Positions 23,640 through 38,163 are shown, counted from the stretch's first letter. The stretch is 64,000 nucleotides of DNA from Ascaphus truei (GCA_036426205.1 CM071573.1:69508585-69572584), one strand, 5' to 3'. Program-made: numbers and translations. The notes: generated by a model not told the origin, from the sequence alone.

Positions 23640-24150
23640 ATAAGGGATGTGTTGTGATGTGAGGTGGGGGAGTGTTTGTGCCAGCTTTATTGGCGGGGAG
23701 GTGGGGGGGGGGGGAGGAGAGAGTGTGCCAGCGGGGGGGAGGGGGGGGGGGCGAGATTGTGCGCAGCAGGGGGGGGGGGAGGCGGGGAGATGTTGCGCCA
23801 GCAGGGGGGGGGGGGGGAGGCGGGGAGAGGTGCCGGCCAGCAGGGGGGGGGGGGATGCGGGGAGATGGGTGCCGGCAAGCAGGGGGGGGGGGGAGGCGGG
23901 GGAGATGTGCCGCAGCAGGGAGGAGGGGGGGGGGAGGCGGGAGGGAGATGGAGATGGAGAGTGCCGCAGGCAGGGGGGGGGGGGCGGAGGCGGGGGGAAG
24001 ACTTGTGCCGGCAGCAGGGGGGGGGGCGGCGGGGAGGGAGATGTGCCGGAAGCAGGGGGGGGGGGGGAGGCGGGGAGATGTGCCGCAGCAGGGGGGGAGG
24101 CGGGGAGAGGTGCCGGCAGCGAGGGGAGATGCGGCAGCACAGCGCGGGGG
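23640..24150. repeat. G-rich minisatellite at the start of copy 2
   Basis: About a dozen units of roughly 35-45 bp, each with a run of 8-13 G followed by AGGCGGGGAGATGTGCCGGC. Units vary in length mainly by G-run length. All six frames are open for 160-200 codons here only because the repeat lacks stops. The right end equals the sequence at the start of the window. Strong potential for G-quadruplex structure. Confidence 0.9.
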
Positions 24151-26138
24151 GATTGGCGGTAGCTCCCGGGCGAAGCCAGTACAAAAGCTAGGACTTGAAA
24201 AAAAAGCTCTGTTGCATTAAAACAACTCAAGTACTGAAAGATGTTGAAAAAATAGTGCTACCGGGACACGTTTAAAAAGAAATAAAAATAAGCCCACATA
24301 ACCAAAACACACTATACTTAGGTCAGTGGTTTCCCAACCTGTTTTGGTTAAGGAACCTTTTTTTTAATTTATATATAAACTCCAGCCCTCCTAATAGCAC
24401 GTCTGAGATCAGGTACAAGTAATTCTTTATATTTGAACAATTCAACTGATCTGAAATGCAGGGCACCATTTTAGGTGACCGCAGAACCCAAGCTTCATAG
24501 GAACGTCTAGTTTAAAAAACATGACTGAGTAGAGGATTATTTTCCAGCTACAGTTCATGTAAAAACATTCCATGTGCAGAATGGCCAGCGAATATGTATT
24601 ACATTATTTAATTTTGGTACTGTCAATAAGCATCTTTGTATGTCGTACAATATTAATCTGCCATTAATTCTGCCAACACATTCAGAGAACTAGCTTTTAA
24701 AAGCAGCCATCCCAATTTTGAAACACCACAGAAAAACTAAAAATATGTCAATTGACAACAACCATGGCGGCCGGGGCTAATTCATGGAAAGCATCTGGTT
24801 GTTGTAACAGGCTTTCTATGGCTGTCACAGCAAGGCCTCTGACCCTGGCAGCCATATGTTTTCTCAGTCTCAATAAATCATGATACTATCTTGCTAACCC
24901 ACTGTATATATTGTATTTTAAAGATTACGGTGGGGGATGCGCACCACATGAAGAACAAATCGTCCCAATGAAAAACACTGGGAGCTAAATAATCATTCTT
25001 CATTTACCGTCTATCAGTTTTAACCAAAAAAAATATAATTGGTCAGTGCGGTTTTATCAGGTTTTTTTTTTCTTTTCTTCAGGTAAGTTAAAAACAGGGA
25101 ATTCCAAACTATAATTCATCTGCCACACTGACAATACAGATGTGCACGGCCAAACAAGTGCTGACACTGAATCAACCCCATTGCACAAACCCAAAGCCTG
25201 GGGGCACTTTAACGCTATAGGTGGGTCACTGAAGGCTCGTTAAACTGGCAAAAAATGAATTACTCTGTGTTGTAACACAATCAAAGGAAAATTGAATTTC
25301 TTGGACAGGCGGGTCAATGAACGTATTCTGTTTCCACATCCCAATCATCAAGGACATTCTGGATACAACTTGCTCTGCCCACAAAATCGAAAACGTTAAT
25401 AAATAAAAAAAGAGAATAGTCTATCATAAATCTGAAATACTGCCAATTACACTATGAACACCAAGTGGCCCCACACAACACACACACACACACACACAAC
25501 ACACACACACACAACACAAACAAACACAACGTAACCAATATACTGCAAACAACAAAGCTACCCAGACACACAATTCCCTTTTAAAAGTTTCCTCTAATTT
25601 GTGGCAAAAACCAAATAAAAAAATTTAAAAAATTCATTCCCAAAAAAAAAAAAAACAAACAAAACATGTAAACGTTTAGATTTTTAATCAGAGGGAAGAT
25701 AGCCATTGTTAACATTCACGCAGAGTTGGTAGCAGCAGGCCCAACCCTCAGGTAAAGGTTAAGCCAATGTATGTTTGTCTGATCATAGTTCAGTCTTATA
25801 TTGCCACTTTGCCATTACTTTTCTAAATTTTTTTGCAATAATAAAAACATGGGCACAATTGACAGTAACATAGTATTATAGGAAGTATTTTCACATTCTT
25901 AAGTATACATGAATGCACAATCAACAATTTTAACTCTTGGGGGTTTGCCAGAGGTGGGCCGGTTAAGTGTTGCCTCGTTGGCAGGTGCCCTGTAGTACAA
26001 GTCCTAGGTAGGAGAAAGAAATAAAGGAATCCAAAGGTCAAAAAAACTTCCTCTCCTCTGACGAGGCTCACCGCACACCACCAAGCCCAAGGGTCCTGCC
26101 CTCTGTATTTCCCAGGCTCCCCCAGCTTCCCAACACCC

Positions 26139-26276
26139 ACCGCCCAGCCTGGGCTTCCGATTGCCTACAAGGGTGGCCAGCACAGGGGCGGTGGGCTTCA
26201 GTACTGGCTTCCAGTTGCCGCCGGTCAGGACAGCGTTGGCTATCTTGTTATGCAGCGAGTTGCTAGGAGCCGCCAT
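26139..26276 (-). pseudogene. chchd1: Broken copy of chchd1 exon 1
   Basis: The start and first 13 codons match copy 1. Indels then disrupt the frame (for example TCAGGACAGCG replaces TCAGCAG, and bases are lost around CAGGGGCGGTGGG). The KPVLKP motif survives only in pieces, and the downstream donor is changed. I read it as a duplicate or sequencing artefact of 2015-2150, not a second gene. Confidence 0.8.
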
Positions 26277-29200
26277 GACAGCTAAGAGCGCCGCAAAAGG
26301 ACGTGGACTAGGAGGAAAAAGGGGGGAGGGGCGGGGGACGTGCAATAACGGCCCAGCCAAGCCCGTGTGGAAGTCACGGCAGCCCTGCAGTGAGGGGGGG
26401 TGTGCATATCTGTGCAGCACTAAATTGTAATCAGAGTAATCATACCCTATATATCTTATGGAATAGTTACAAATAATGACGATTCTCTAGACAATATTGT
26501 AGTTATATATTATATATATTTAATATATTGTAAATATTGATGCATTGAGTTTGCGAAGTGAAGTGAAACATATACTTTTAACCACACAAGTTCAGCTCTG
26601 AAGGGGGAAAAAACAAAAAAGCTTACATATATGTTGGAGGGGCCAAATGTCATGCATATGTAACCCATAGTCGCCCCCCCCCCCCCTCCCCCTAGACTCA
26701 TCTGCTGTCTCTAGGGTTGTGTGAGGGCAGCATTACATGTGCTTCGGTGGTGCATTACCTGTGAGGAACAGGAGGGCTGAGGCTTCCCGACGTGTTGGGA
26801 GACAGGACAGGCTTCTGGGGTAGTTAGTTAGTAGGGCTCCATTCTTCTTAGTGGTGTGCGAGCACCTCCATTTCATAGCTCCAAGGGAATATGGGATAGG
26901 ACCCGTATATAGAAGAGAAAACCAGGGGTCCAGGGTGGATGCCAAATGCACACACAAGTCTTTAAGTATAAGCGGGTTGGTTGGGTAAGGTCTCTTATTA
27001 TTCGCACGGAATGTCCAGTAAACAGCATACAGCAGTGCCAGTACACACAACATCCAATGTATGTACAGGCCTTTCCTCATCTCCTCACCTCCAGTCTGCT
27101 CTCCTCAGGAGGGTCTTGTGGGGGGGCCAGGCCAATACCCTGATGCCACCTCAGAGGGGTTATCCTCTGGGTAGGGGGTAGAATCTCCTTCTAACCCCCT
27201 CATCATGTGGGTGAGGGGCATTGTTCACCGGAGCATATGCTCACTCTCCAAACTAATAGGCCAGACTCTGCCTCTCGTCCTCCTCCAATCCCAGGACAGA
27301 CAGGACTGGGACTCAATCCAGCCTCAGACCAAAACCTAACTGTCTCCTCCAAACTCCAGGACAGACAGGACTGGAATGCTAATAGAGGCAGCCCACCCTC
27401 ATGATGTCAGCAGAACCTCCCCTCTGTCTAATGCCTGGCCAGCAGCGTAAGAGGCCTGCATATATCACTCAAGGCAGGGCTGAAGGGGGAAATCCCATGA
27501 TTATAATGGTTGCCGCCTGAACAGACTACCACAGTAGGAGGAAGATCTATATAGCCCGTGCGTTTACAGGGGGCTTACACAGATAATTTTTTATACGCCA
27601 ACAGGTGCGGGTACTCAGTGCTTTTCCATTTTGATGGTTTTGTCCATGGTGCATAGTCTCACGCATGGTGACCAAGAGAAAGGAACCAGTGTTCCACAGA
27701 AAAGACTTCTGATAAAAGCAAAAAAGATTTTATCTTTGATAAATATGGTGCACACTTTCTTTGGGCCCCATTATTACCCCCATTTTGAAGGCGTGAGATT
27801 TGGTAAATGACCCGGAAGTGACCTGCCCATGTTTTAAGAGCTGACAATGGTACTCTGTACCACCTGTGCCAACACACTTTTGCACTGAACTCTAGGTTTC
27901 ATTTATTGTGGACATCTGTAAAGTTTGAGTTCCCCATGCAGCACAGTTATACTTTGTAAGCGTCTTTCCCTTTGCTCCAAGGGAAGCACACAGAACATTT
28001 CTCCCTACCAAAAAACATTCCCCTGTCGACCCCTGTAGTATCAAAGTTCTAACTGCACTTATAGTGACGGCGACAGCGACGCAAAGTCAAGTCAAAAACA
28101 AATGCATTGTTTTGCCGTCGTCGCGCTTTATAGGCACTTGATGGAGACCAAACGACAGCGCCACTACCAAAAATCTCGGTAGTCCATGTATTTGATTTTT
28201 TTCAGAGACGGTCTCTCCTGGGGCCAATCAGAGAGCTTCTTCTGTCCCTCTCCTTCCTTTTGTGGACATCCACTGACCTTGCAGCCAGCGGACGTTCGCC
28301 TGTCCTTAAAAATGAATGCAACTATCGCAATGAAGACAGGGTGACGTCATTGGTCGCGTCGCCGGCCACTATAAGCGCAGCCGGTCGTCACCATGGAGAA
28401 TGCATCTCCGTTACCCTTCCTTGGACCAGTTGGCATTGTATGTATCACATCCTGCTCACAATATTGTGTGATAATTCATTCAGATCACGTCATCGCCCCT
28501 AAATAAAACATGTCTCTGGAAATGCACCAGCTTTTTAAGGAATAAGGATGCTTGTCGAAATATGTAACCGATTTTACGTAAAACACACTAGCATTGTGAT
28601 TGATGGGAAGCCATACCAAGCATGTATACAGATGATTGTTAATGTGCTAAACTTGGCACCTAGTGCAAAACTGTAGACAGACACATTAAAATCAAGTACT
28701 AATTAGACAGTAAGATGCTCGTTCTCGTTTCCTCACTTTACAGTTAGCATGAGGGTTTTTAAACAGAAAGTGTATTTAAACTAATACTTCTTATTTGCAG
28801 TAAGCATCAGCGTTTGAAGAGCTTTATTTCATGAAATTCTAAACTGTAAACATTGGAGCAATCTGCCTTGGACTTATTTACAAAGATTTAATGCAAGGTG
28901 TTAAAGTGAGAAAAGAAAAACTGAAGATATATATATATATTTTTACAAGTAGATAAAAAGTGGTGCTGCTACTTTGGGGGGTAGCGATAAATAAAAAGTA
29001 GAGATATTCACTGGCATCCCCAACTGTTTTAAAAATATTTGGCCGAGATCAACAAAAGGAGCAAAAGCGTGCAAAGCTTAGCACCATTTTATCCGATCTG
29101 GGTTCTGTTCTATTAGTGCAGGGGTGGCCAACTCCTGTCCCCACGGGCCACCAAAACGGGCCGGTATTAAGGATATACTGCTTCAGCACAGGGGCTCAAT

Positions 29201-32200
29201 CAGTCCCGCTCAGCAACAGGTGATCGAGCCCCCCGTGCGGAAGCAGGGACTGATTGTGCACAACCAGTGCTGGATGAAGCAGGAATATCCTGAAACCTGA
29301 TCCTGTTGTATCGGCCCTTGAGGGATGCAGTTGGCCACTCCGTGATTAGGTCTTGATCATGCGCTATTGAAGGGGCATCCCCCTACAACCAAAGTGTTGG
29401 AACTATGGCCAATTTATTTAGTTCACACATATAAAGTATTTAAAATAATGGTTTAAAGTTAGCAAACAAGCAATCACAGGAGAATTCAGACACAGTACAT
29501 GCATAAGAGACACACAGCCTAGAGGCCAAATATAGAAGGGATTCCCTTCTCCAAGGGTTTCTAAGAGCTTTACAGTTACATTTCAGATGATGCCCTCGTC
29601 TCCAGGAAGAACCAAGGCAGGGAAAAGGTAAGCTGTATTAGCTGTGAACTATTTTGGGTTTGATGTGAAGATGATTAGCTAATGGAAGCAGATTCCAGGA
29701 CAGAGTCTCATTTGAGATACTGACATAATCCAGTCATAAACATCGCACAAACTATCAGAGACGATGCAAGTCATTTCTTCTCCGTGCCTTCAGTGGCACA
29801 AAAACTATACAGCATTTTGAGACATTGGCAGGTCAGCACCAGTGTTCAAATGTGGTTGATGTGATCTCTTTGTTGTAATAATATACTAATTAATGATAGA
29901 ACTATAGAAATTTAATGTAAAAGCCAAACTATTGAATTGTATATATATATTTTTTCACCACTTAAAAAACTTGGTGGGCAACTAGGACAACTACAAACCA
30001 TCAGTCTAGTCTATATTCTAAAGCAAAAGAGATACTGTTGCACCCTAATAATGTGTACAGGTACTACTAAGAATAACTGTCATTATAGAATTTTCTCCCA
30101 ACGGGACTCAAAACGCGTCCCAATGAGAGTATAGTGCGCGGTCACGCAGCACCTGGGATGTTACGGACACAGACACTGCCCAGATGAGCTTACCATCTAT
30201 GTTTTGTGGCATGAGCGCCACAGGGAGATAAGTGACTTGCCCAAGGTCAAGGGGAGGGCTTTTTTGACACCGGGAATGCACAAGGTGCCAGTGGCATTAT
30301 TTACAGTCAGTTGTCTTAATCACTGAGCAGCTCCTTCTCCCTTTCATACAGATTTATAAATTTCCAGTTAAAGCCAGCCCGCAAATCCCCGCAAACCCTC
30401 CCTCCCCCCCCTTTAGTAGTGCTCAAGACAATCCAAAAGAAGTAATAGCTAAGTTGCAATCGATACGGTCACTCTGTGATCGATTGGCGAAGATTCAGCT
30501 CGGGGGGTTCACTAAAATGGGCTCTCAGTGCAGCAGAGAGTACCAAAAGATTGCAAGTTATGTGGGGGAAGAATAATGGGACCAGGCACTCACTCGAGAA
30601 CAATGGTTGCACTGCTAGAGAGAGGGCAGGGCTCCAAAGAGGGGGGGTGACAGAGCATGTGTTTCAGAAGAGGAGGGAATGTGATTTGTAAATGGTTGCT
30701 AATGCTAAAAAGAAGAAAAAATGCTTGTTACAGAAATACATTAAAATGTTCTACAGAGTGGTTAAAAAAATGCTACACAATGATGTTCTTCATAGGCAGA
30801 ACTGATTTATTTAAAAAAAAAACTCATGTAGATATTGCTTGGTCTGCAGCATTTAAAGAAAGAAAGTCGATATTGGGCCGTATGTAGTGTGTAGGTATGT
30901 ATGTATGTATGTGTATGTCTTAATGGATATAGCGCCATCCAGGTACCAGCGCTACAATAACATAACATAATATTATACACCAATGGGAAATAAGCGCTTC
31001 AGAAAGAACAATAGGAAAAAAAGAGTCCTGCCCCAGAGCGTACAATCTAATGTGAGACAACCATGTATTTATGCAAATAAGTCATTTTTCCAATATAATT
31101 TCACTTGCAAAATAAACGGGTGAATTGTTTCTGTGTTAACTGAAATTAAAGTAGTTCAGGAGGAAAAATCTATTTCAGGTGAAATTCGAAATAGGACATT
31201 TAAAGGGACAGTCTCACTTAGCGCACAAAAATGATGTGTTCCCCCTCCACACAGGTCAGGTCTTTTCGAGGAAGGCCCGCTTCAGCACAGGGGCCTCTAT
31301 CAGGTCCTGATTCTTGCCACAGGTGGAATGAGTCTTGAGACTAAGCATTGATGAGCCGCCACCTGTGCTGAAGCAGGGACGATATAGTCACCTGTTCTGC
31401 AGCTGGGATATCCAAAAAGGGACATGTGGGGGAGGGCTTGATGAATGGAGTTGATTTACCCCGAATACATAATGTATTCACAACCCACCGCATCCATGAG
31501 AGTCATATCCGAGCCAGTTGGGGGTATTAAGAGTGTTATTTAGTATGAAACAATCTTTCTGTGCCATTCACTAAAAGGTTGTGGCTAAGTAAATGATTCA
31601 TTTCAGAGACAGAAAGGTTTGGAGCTGAATAAAATACACAAAAACCTCCTGTGGAATACACTTACAATCAGAGTCCAAGAGAGTCATGTATCACTGTAAG
31701 ACTTGGGTGGATTAATACAGCCACTGCCAAATTCAAGCCCCAGGATTTAAGCGGGTATTGTATTGGCGTACTATGAGAAATCTGTTTGGGGAGAGAAAGG
31801 AATGTGCTGCTTTGTCTACAGCACCAGAGGTTCATTCAATAAGTGCCTAAACTAATTGGAAGTAATTTTATTAAATGCCACAACCCATACCGTATGTGCT
31901 TAATGTAACAACTTTCTTATCAACTTTATTCATGTCAATTGGGCTTCCTTACAAAAATGCATGCAATCACCCATAAAGTGAACTTTTAATCATTTGCCTC
32001 TTGTACAACAACTGGAGATTGTTTTTTTATATTTTTTTACAGTGTTTAACCGTTTTGGCTAATGATGGCATCGTAATACGTACAAACAAAATACCAGAGA
32101 AAGAAAGTTGGGGTGACAGTTTACCGGCAAGGTCCTATCACCAAAAGGTTCCTGCGCCTTTAAATCCTCACTCACCACCGTAAGGTTCCAAAATATTAGT

Positions 32201-35200
32201 CTTCTAGGAAATGGTCCTCTGTTAACCTTTCCACTCCATTCCATACTTCTCCATGTCAAAATCTTCGTGGTCTAACACGAGAAATACTCATTCGTAAACG
32301 ACCAACAGTTATGAATGTCTTTTTTTTTTGTACCAGAATTGAAGGGGTTACGTACAGTGATTGTGAGCCTTTTTAAACTCAGCGAAATCTACTGACTCCG
32401 GAATAACTGCAGTATTCCCACCTCATTTTAGGCTCTACAAGCAAGCAGCTCTTAATACTGTACATTCTATTTTTTTGTAGTTTAGCTATTGAACTTAAAC
32501 TTGAAACTTAACCCTTCTATGCAGCAAGGGCCAACAGTGTTGGATTTGTGCGGCAGTGAAGATGTTCAACTTAACAAATGATGGAGACCGCTGTATTTCG
32601 GTACCACCCTTAAATTGATTCACGATGTCATTCTAAATGTACGCCGTTGTAGGCTGCGCTTATAGTGCGCGGCGACAGGACGTCAAAAACACATTGCATG
32701 ACGCCACGCGTGCGATCGGATAGTAACGCGGACACACGGAGCGACGTCTTGGTCCCGTGTCGCTGGAGCATCTGATTTGATGTTTCCCAGTGACCGCACA
32801 GTTGACGTCGCGGCACTCATAGCGCAGCCCTTAGACAAAGAAACATGTGAAACACTGAGAGCCTCTTGTACAAAAATTGCAATTGTCACCTTCACTCACA
32901 TAAACCTGTTAGTAAGCAGAAATTCTGGACTCCATTCCAAACCCATGTTGAACATGCAGGGCGTTTTGCCGATGTTATTAAGGACATTACCCAGGTGTTA
33001 AGGACACTCATCTCGTAAGTACACTCGCAGTAAGTAAGTACACACGCTCAAAGGCAAACGGCTTCACGCATGAGATGTCAGTACGTCCTGAACAGCAAAA
33101 ACCGGCTCCCTACTGTATCGGAAGCTGTGGGCGCACGCGGGGAGGGAGACTATGAGCATTTTACAAATGGTATTTACATCAGTTATGCACGTAATATGCC
33201 GATTGCAGTGCCGTACATGCATCAATAAGTGGGAAAAACAAAAAAAAGGAGGTGCTTCACTTTTAAGACATTTCACTTTACATACTGCTTCGGTCCCATG
33301 TGTGTAACGTTAATAGGGTACGGGATGCATGTATTGCGGTTCAAGGTGATGTTCAAGGACATTGGGCCTCATGCCGAGAGCAGCGAATTTAGAAGGGAGA
33401 GGGGGAAAAATTTAGCTTTTTTGGAAGAGTTTTTTTTCCATATGCAGAAAGGGCAGAAAACTGCATTTACAAGCCTTTCTGCATATGGAGAGTTTCAACC
33501 AGCGCTATAGCGCTGTTGAAACTAGTAGGGAAAAAATCGGGGTTTTTTTTTTTTCCCCTCCACCGGCCGCGGAGCGCCAGCTGCTGGTGGTGGAGGAGGA
33601 ATAATGTTGAAAATCGCGCCATTTTTTTGCCGCGAAAACAGCCACTAGATGGCGAATCGCGGCTCTTGGATACGGCAGAAAAAAAAAACTGGAGAGATTA
33701 GAAACTCTCCAGCTGCACGGCGAATTTAAGGAAAAAAAAAAAAAAAATGGGCTTTTTTCAATCTCGCATTTTCGCCTGTGTTTTAGCGCGATTTTCGCCG
33801 AGGAAGGAAATTGCAAAATTGCTATTAGCGCTTGTTCTTGCATGAGGCCCATTGTGCTCAACAGTAGCAGAACGTTTTTTTACTGCCATCTAGTGGTTTT
33901 AAAGGTATTTTCTCCTCAATTATCTCATATTACTGGGTTCCCCTAATTGCCAAAACTCAGCCTCAGTCAACGATTTTAGTACACCACTTTGGAAAGAAGA
34001 GACTGTGTATTGACAGCAGCCTGCATGTCCTTATATCACTGTTAAAAATGATTTTAATGCTTCCAGGATGTGAAATGATAGTTTTTTGGCAAAGGAGACC
34101 ATACTCCAAGTTGGATAAAACCATTTCCTCTACGATACAACTAGAAGCTGGATTTCCCAGATATGACATACTACTGGAAAACAAAATAAGAGCTTCCCAA
34201 CTTGTTTTTTTTAATAATGATGTGTTTATTTAATAAAGGCCAAGAAAATGTTTGGAAGGTCTGGCACCTTCGAGGGCACACCCTCTTTTCAAAAGGCACA
34301 GCGAAGACAATAGTGGAAAGTACAGCCATGGCTCAAGAAGATTTCTGTCAGAGCCTTTAAAACAAGGGTAGCAAACTCCAGTCCTCAAGAGCTACCAACA
34401 GGTCAGGTTTTCGGGTATCTGACAGACGGAGCCAATGATTGAGCCACCGTGCTAAGCAAGGTATCCCTGCAAACCTGAACCTGTTGGTAGCTCTTGAGGA
34501 CTGGGAGTTGGCCACCCTGCTCTAATGGGACAGATAATGCACACGAGCCAGTGCGAGCGTGGGGAACAATCTCGGCTTTGCCTCTCTCTGCGCATGCGTG
34601 CCTCCAATCTCTGTGCGGTCTGGAACGTTGAGGGTGTAAGTGCGCGCTGGCCCCGAGGATCCTTCTGCGCAAGGGCCGAGGTCTGCAACAATTGGTGGTG
34701 TGGGAGAGGGCGATTGTGGTGTTGTATTTGTGTGGTGGAGTGTGTGTGATTGTGTGAATGTGTGGTGGGAGGGGGGATTGTGTGTGTGGGGATTGTGATG
34801 GGGAGTGTGGGGTGAGGTGTGTGGGAGTGATTGGGTGTTGTGTGGAGGTGGGGGGATTGTGTGTGTGTGTGTGTGTGATTATTTGGGTGTGGGATTGTGT
34901 GGTGTAGGGGATTGTGATTGTGTGTGTGAGATCAGGGCCACCCGCAGAAAGCATGGGGCCCAGGACAAATGAAAGGAGCTGAGCCCTCCCCCCCCCCCCC
35001 CCACCAACCCATGCGCACCTACACCAGGAAATATTTTTTAGCGCGTAACTGTTACTTAACCCCCAATACATACAAAAAAACACCCCACCCCAAACATCAC
35101 AAATAACCCACGCCCACCAATACAGACAAAGAGATCCCACTGCCCCCCAAATACAGTACAAAGATACGCCCCCCCCAATACATAAGATAGACCCACCTCC

Positions 35201-37713
35201 ACCCAGACATTACAGATATACCCCACTCCCCACCAATTCATCTACAGATATACCCCACTCCCCACCAATACATCTACAAAATTCCCCACTCCCCACCAAT
35301 ACATCTACAAATATACCCCACTCCCACCAATAACACAAAATACTCCCACCCCACAATCCACACGAAAAGACCCCACTCCCCCCATAATCTACAAACCCCA
35401 CTGCCCCACAATACAGAACAACAGCCCCATCCACCAATACAGCTAAACAACTCCCACTATCCACACCAAGAAATGCTACACATATACCAACTCCCCCAAC
35501 AATCACGAATATCCCCACTCCCCCCAATACATCTACACACACCACCATCCCCACAATAATCTACAAGAATATACCCCACTCCCCACATTACATCATACAA
35601 ATATACCCCACTCCTCACACAAAACAATCTAAAAATACCCCACTCCCCCCCAATACATCTACAGATATACCCCACTCCCCCCAATACATCTACAGATATA
35701 CCCCACTCCCCCCCAATACATCTACAGATATACCCCACTCCCCACCAAACATCTACAGATATACCCACCCCCCAATACATCTACAGATAACCCACTCCCC
35801 CCAATACATCTACAGATATACCCACTCCCCCAATCTACAGATATACACACTCCCCCCCCCAATGTATTGGGGGGTTGGGGTTGGGGTGTATTTTATATGT
35901 ATTGGGGGGTTGGGGGGAAGGAAAGCGGTTATTGTATTGGGGGGGTGGTGGTGTATTGTTATATTATGGGGGGGGGGGGGAACCGTTACAATGTATGGGG
36001 GGGTGGGTGGTGTATTTTTTATATGTATTGGGGGTGGAAAACCCGTTAGCATTGTATTGGGGGGGGGGGGTGGGGGTGTATTTTTTATATGGATTGGGGG
36101 GTTAAGTCAAAGTTGTACGCCAAAATTTGTTTTCCGTTGGTAGGTGCGCTATGGGTGGGGGGGGGGCTGCTCCTTCATTTGTCCTGGGCCCCATGATTTC
36201 TGTGGCGGCTCTGATTGTGTGTGTGTGTGTGTGGTGTGTGTGTGTCATGTCAAGTGGAAAAACACACTATATGAAATTTAAAATAGTAAATCCGCCTGTA
36301 ATTAAGTACTGCAAAATTCAGCATACAAACAGAAAATTACAAACTCCCTCCATTTCAGCCTTCCAACTTGTTTGTCCCACCCCTCTGCCTTCTGTCACTA
36401 CCCTGTAGCTAGAGACGTCTCCCAAAACTCAAATTAACAACTTTCGTTGGGCTATGGGAGACGGGGAGACGTCATCTTAGCCGAAGCTGTAGCCGGGGCA
36501 CTAATAAGAGCAGCATAGAGACGTTGGGAGGTCCAAGTTTCCTATTCAATTTCAGAAACTCTTATTTGTATTATTTAATGATATTATCTATCTGGTGGGT
36601 TTTTATTAAAAAAAATTGTACCCAGTTTTGCAGTAAGAGTTTGCCATATCTCTTTTGTGAGTAACCGGCGGTTATTATCACTATGGGTACACCTGTCCCC
36701 ATGGGTGGTTTATAGATTAAGGTTTTTGTTTTGGTATTGTCCTCTGTTTCTGTGTATCATTGCTAGTCCCCCCCCCCTATTTGACCTTAATTTCTTTAGT
36801 CCAGACAGTCAGGGTTTCAATCAGTTTTCTGGTTATATTTTTCATATGCTCATTATTTTTTGAATATTTAGGACTGGATACAATACCCTGAAGTATTGAA
36901 TAATGCACTATTTATGGCCATATTTGTGGTCAGCACCAACCTTTTGACTCCAACATCAAGAAGAAAGTCTTCCAAATATTAGATACATATAAATATATAA
37001 TTTAATCACACCCATAAGAAAAACAAAGTGCTACACCTGTGGGAGGTGAGATGCACCCAAGTTAGCAGTGTCACCGTTTGCCAACTTTTTGTAACGGTGA
37101 GAGTTGAGAGTTTACTGGTCTGTACTTGAACGGTATGGATATTGCTACCGGCGGTGTGAGTGTAGCAGTAGATAACGGAGTGGGCATGTACTGTAGATGT
37201 TTTCAAGGCAAACATTGTCTGTGTCCAATTTCAATGTTCCCACAATATGTAACAGTGATAATACGATAAATAAATATTATGATAAAAAATTAGCCACCTC
37301 CACCTGCGTCCAATTCTGGCAAAAGTCAAAATAGCGATATTACAGGCCAAGTGGTTCGACGTGGCTTTAGAAAAAAGTAAAAAAGATTACCAAGTTCCTA
37401 AAAAGTACCTTTCTTTTAATACTGTGTTGGTCGCTTCACATCTGGACGATCCTAAGTTCATCTGTTCCTGATATAAATTATTTAGCACTTGCTCAAAATA
37501 CTTTGGTAGTCAGACTGCGTAAGACAATACAATAATTATGAGCTCACCAACAGCTTAAAAAAATGGTTATTGGCCAGAGGGTTATAATGGCTTATTTCCA
37601 TAATCCCTGAAAAGGGTCTTCTTAATGTCCAACAGTTTTTGGTATAGTCTTTGGAGTTATAATATACAGCATTTGGGAGAGAAAAAAAAAACCTATACAA
37701 AAATGTATCGAAG

Positions 37714-37858
37714 TCGTGATTCTGGCTTCGTTTTATAAAGATTTCATGCATATATCCCAAAAGTTTCCTTGGTCAGTTTCATCCGATGGATCAGATGGAG
37801 GTAAGAGCTTCCGCTGGTCAAGACTCTGCCATAATCCTGCAGCCACATCTGTTTCCAA
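37714..37858 (-). pseudogene. fut11: Broken copy of fut11 exon 3
   Basis: The acceptor and first nine codons (W-K-Q-M-W-L-Q-D-Y) match the intact exon. Then single-base losses (TATTGG to TATGG, a base lost in GACCAGGCGG, one in CGGAATG and one in GGGATTAT), a 2-base gain in CCATGATCC, and loss of the TGA region destroy the frame. At least six changes in under 150 bp are nearly all indels. It lies 1.1 kb from exon 2, a natural intron distance. Confidence 0.85.
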
Positions 37859-38163
37859 CTGAAAGAAACCAAAACACAACGAGACACATTAAGAACAGAG
37901 GAGAATACTAATATTTCCCCACTAAACCAGGATGTTGTTACACTCATGGAATTTTAGAGAAAAATAATAATAATAATATATTAATATGAAAATGAAAGGA
38001 AATTGCAGACAAATGTAAAACAAAATAATAAAAGTAAGATGCAGAGAGAGAGAAAAGAAACATAGTGGTAAATCAGAGCCTTGGGGCAAATCAGATTTTA
38101 AATCCTATTATCAGTTCCTGTGACCCGGGCCAGGAGCAAAACTTTAGAAGTACGCTCTGTAAA

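Larger units (their letters stand above)
24091..38163. repeat. Copy 2 of the 14-kb duplication, indel-rich
   Basis: Same order of features as copy 1. Counterparts: hAT-like 24320-24530, chchd1 exon 26139-26276, LTR 26690-27575, type A MITE 28051-28382, hAT MITE 29119-29343, SINE 30066-30340, TTAA MITE 30372-30851, hAT MITE 31243-31463, type A MITE 32652-32830, mariner MITE 32975-33336, foldback MITE 33364-33850, hAT MITE 34366-34529, minisatellites 35040-36110, fut11 exon 37714-37858. Differences are dominated by one- and two-base gains and losses spread evenly over exons, introns and repeats, the pattern of poorly corrected long reads. Real decay would also give many transitions. Confidence 0.9.

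Noticed and set aside
23610..24230. Open frames of 160-206 codons on both strands rich in Gly/Arg or Pro/Ser
   Set aside because: They come from a G-rich minisatellite without stop codons. All frames are open at once, unit lengths vary without regard to codons, and there is no splice or start context.
24091..38163. A second functional set of chchd1 and fut11 exons (gene duplication)
   Set aside because: Both duplicated exons are frameshifted, and only one exon of each gene is involved. Noise is equal in exons and repeats.
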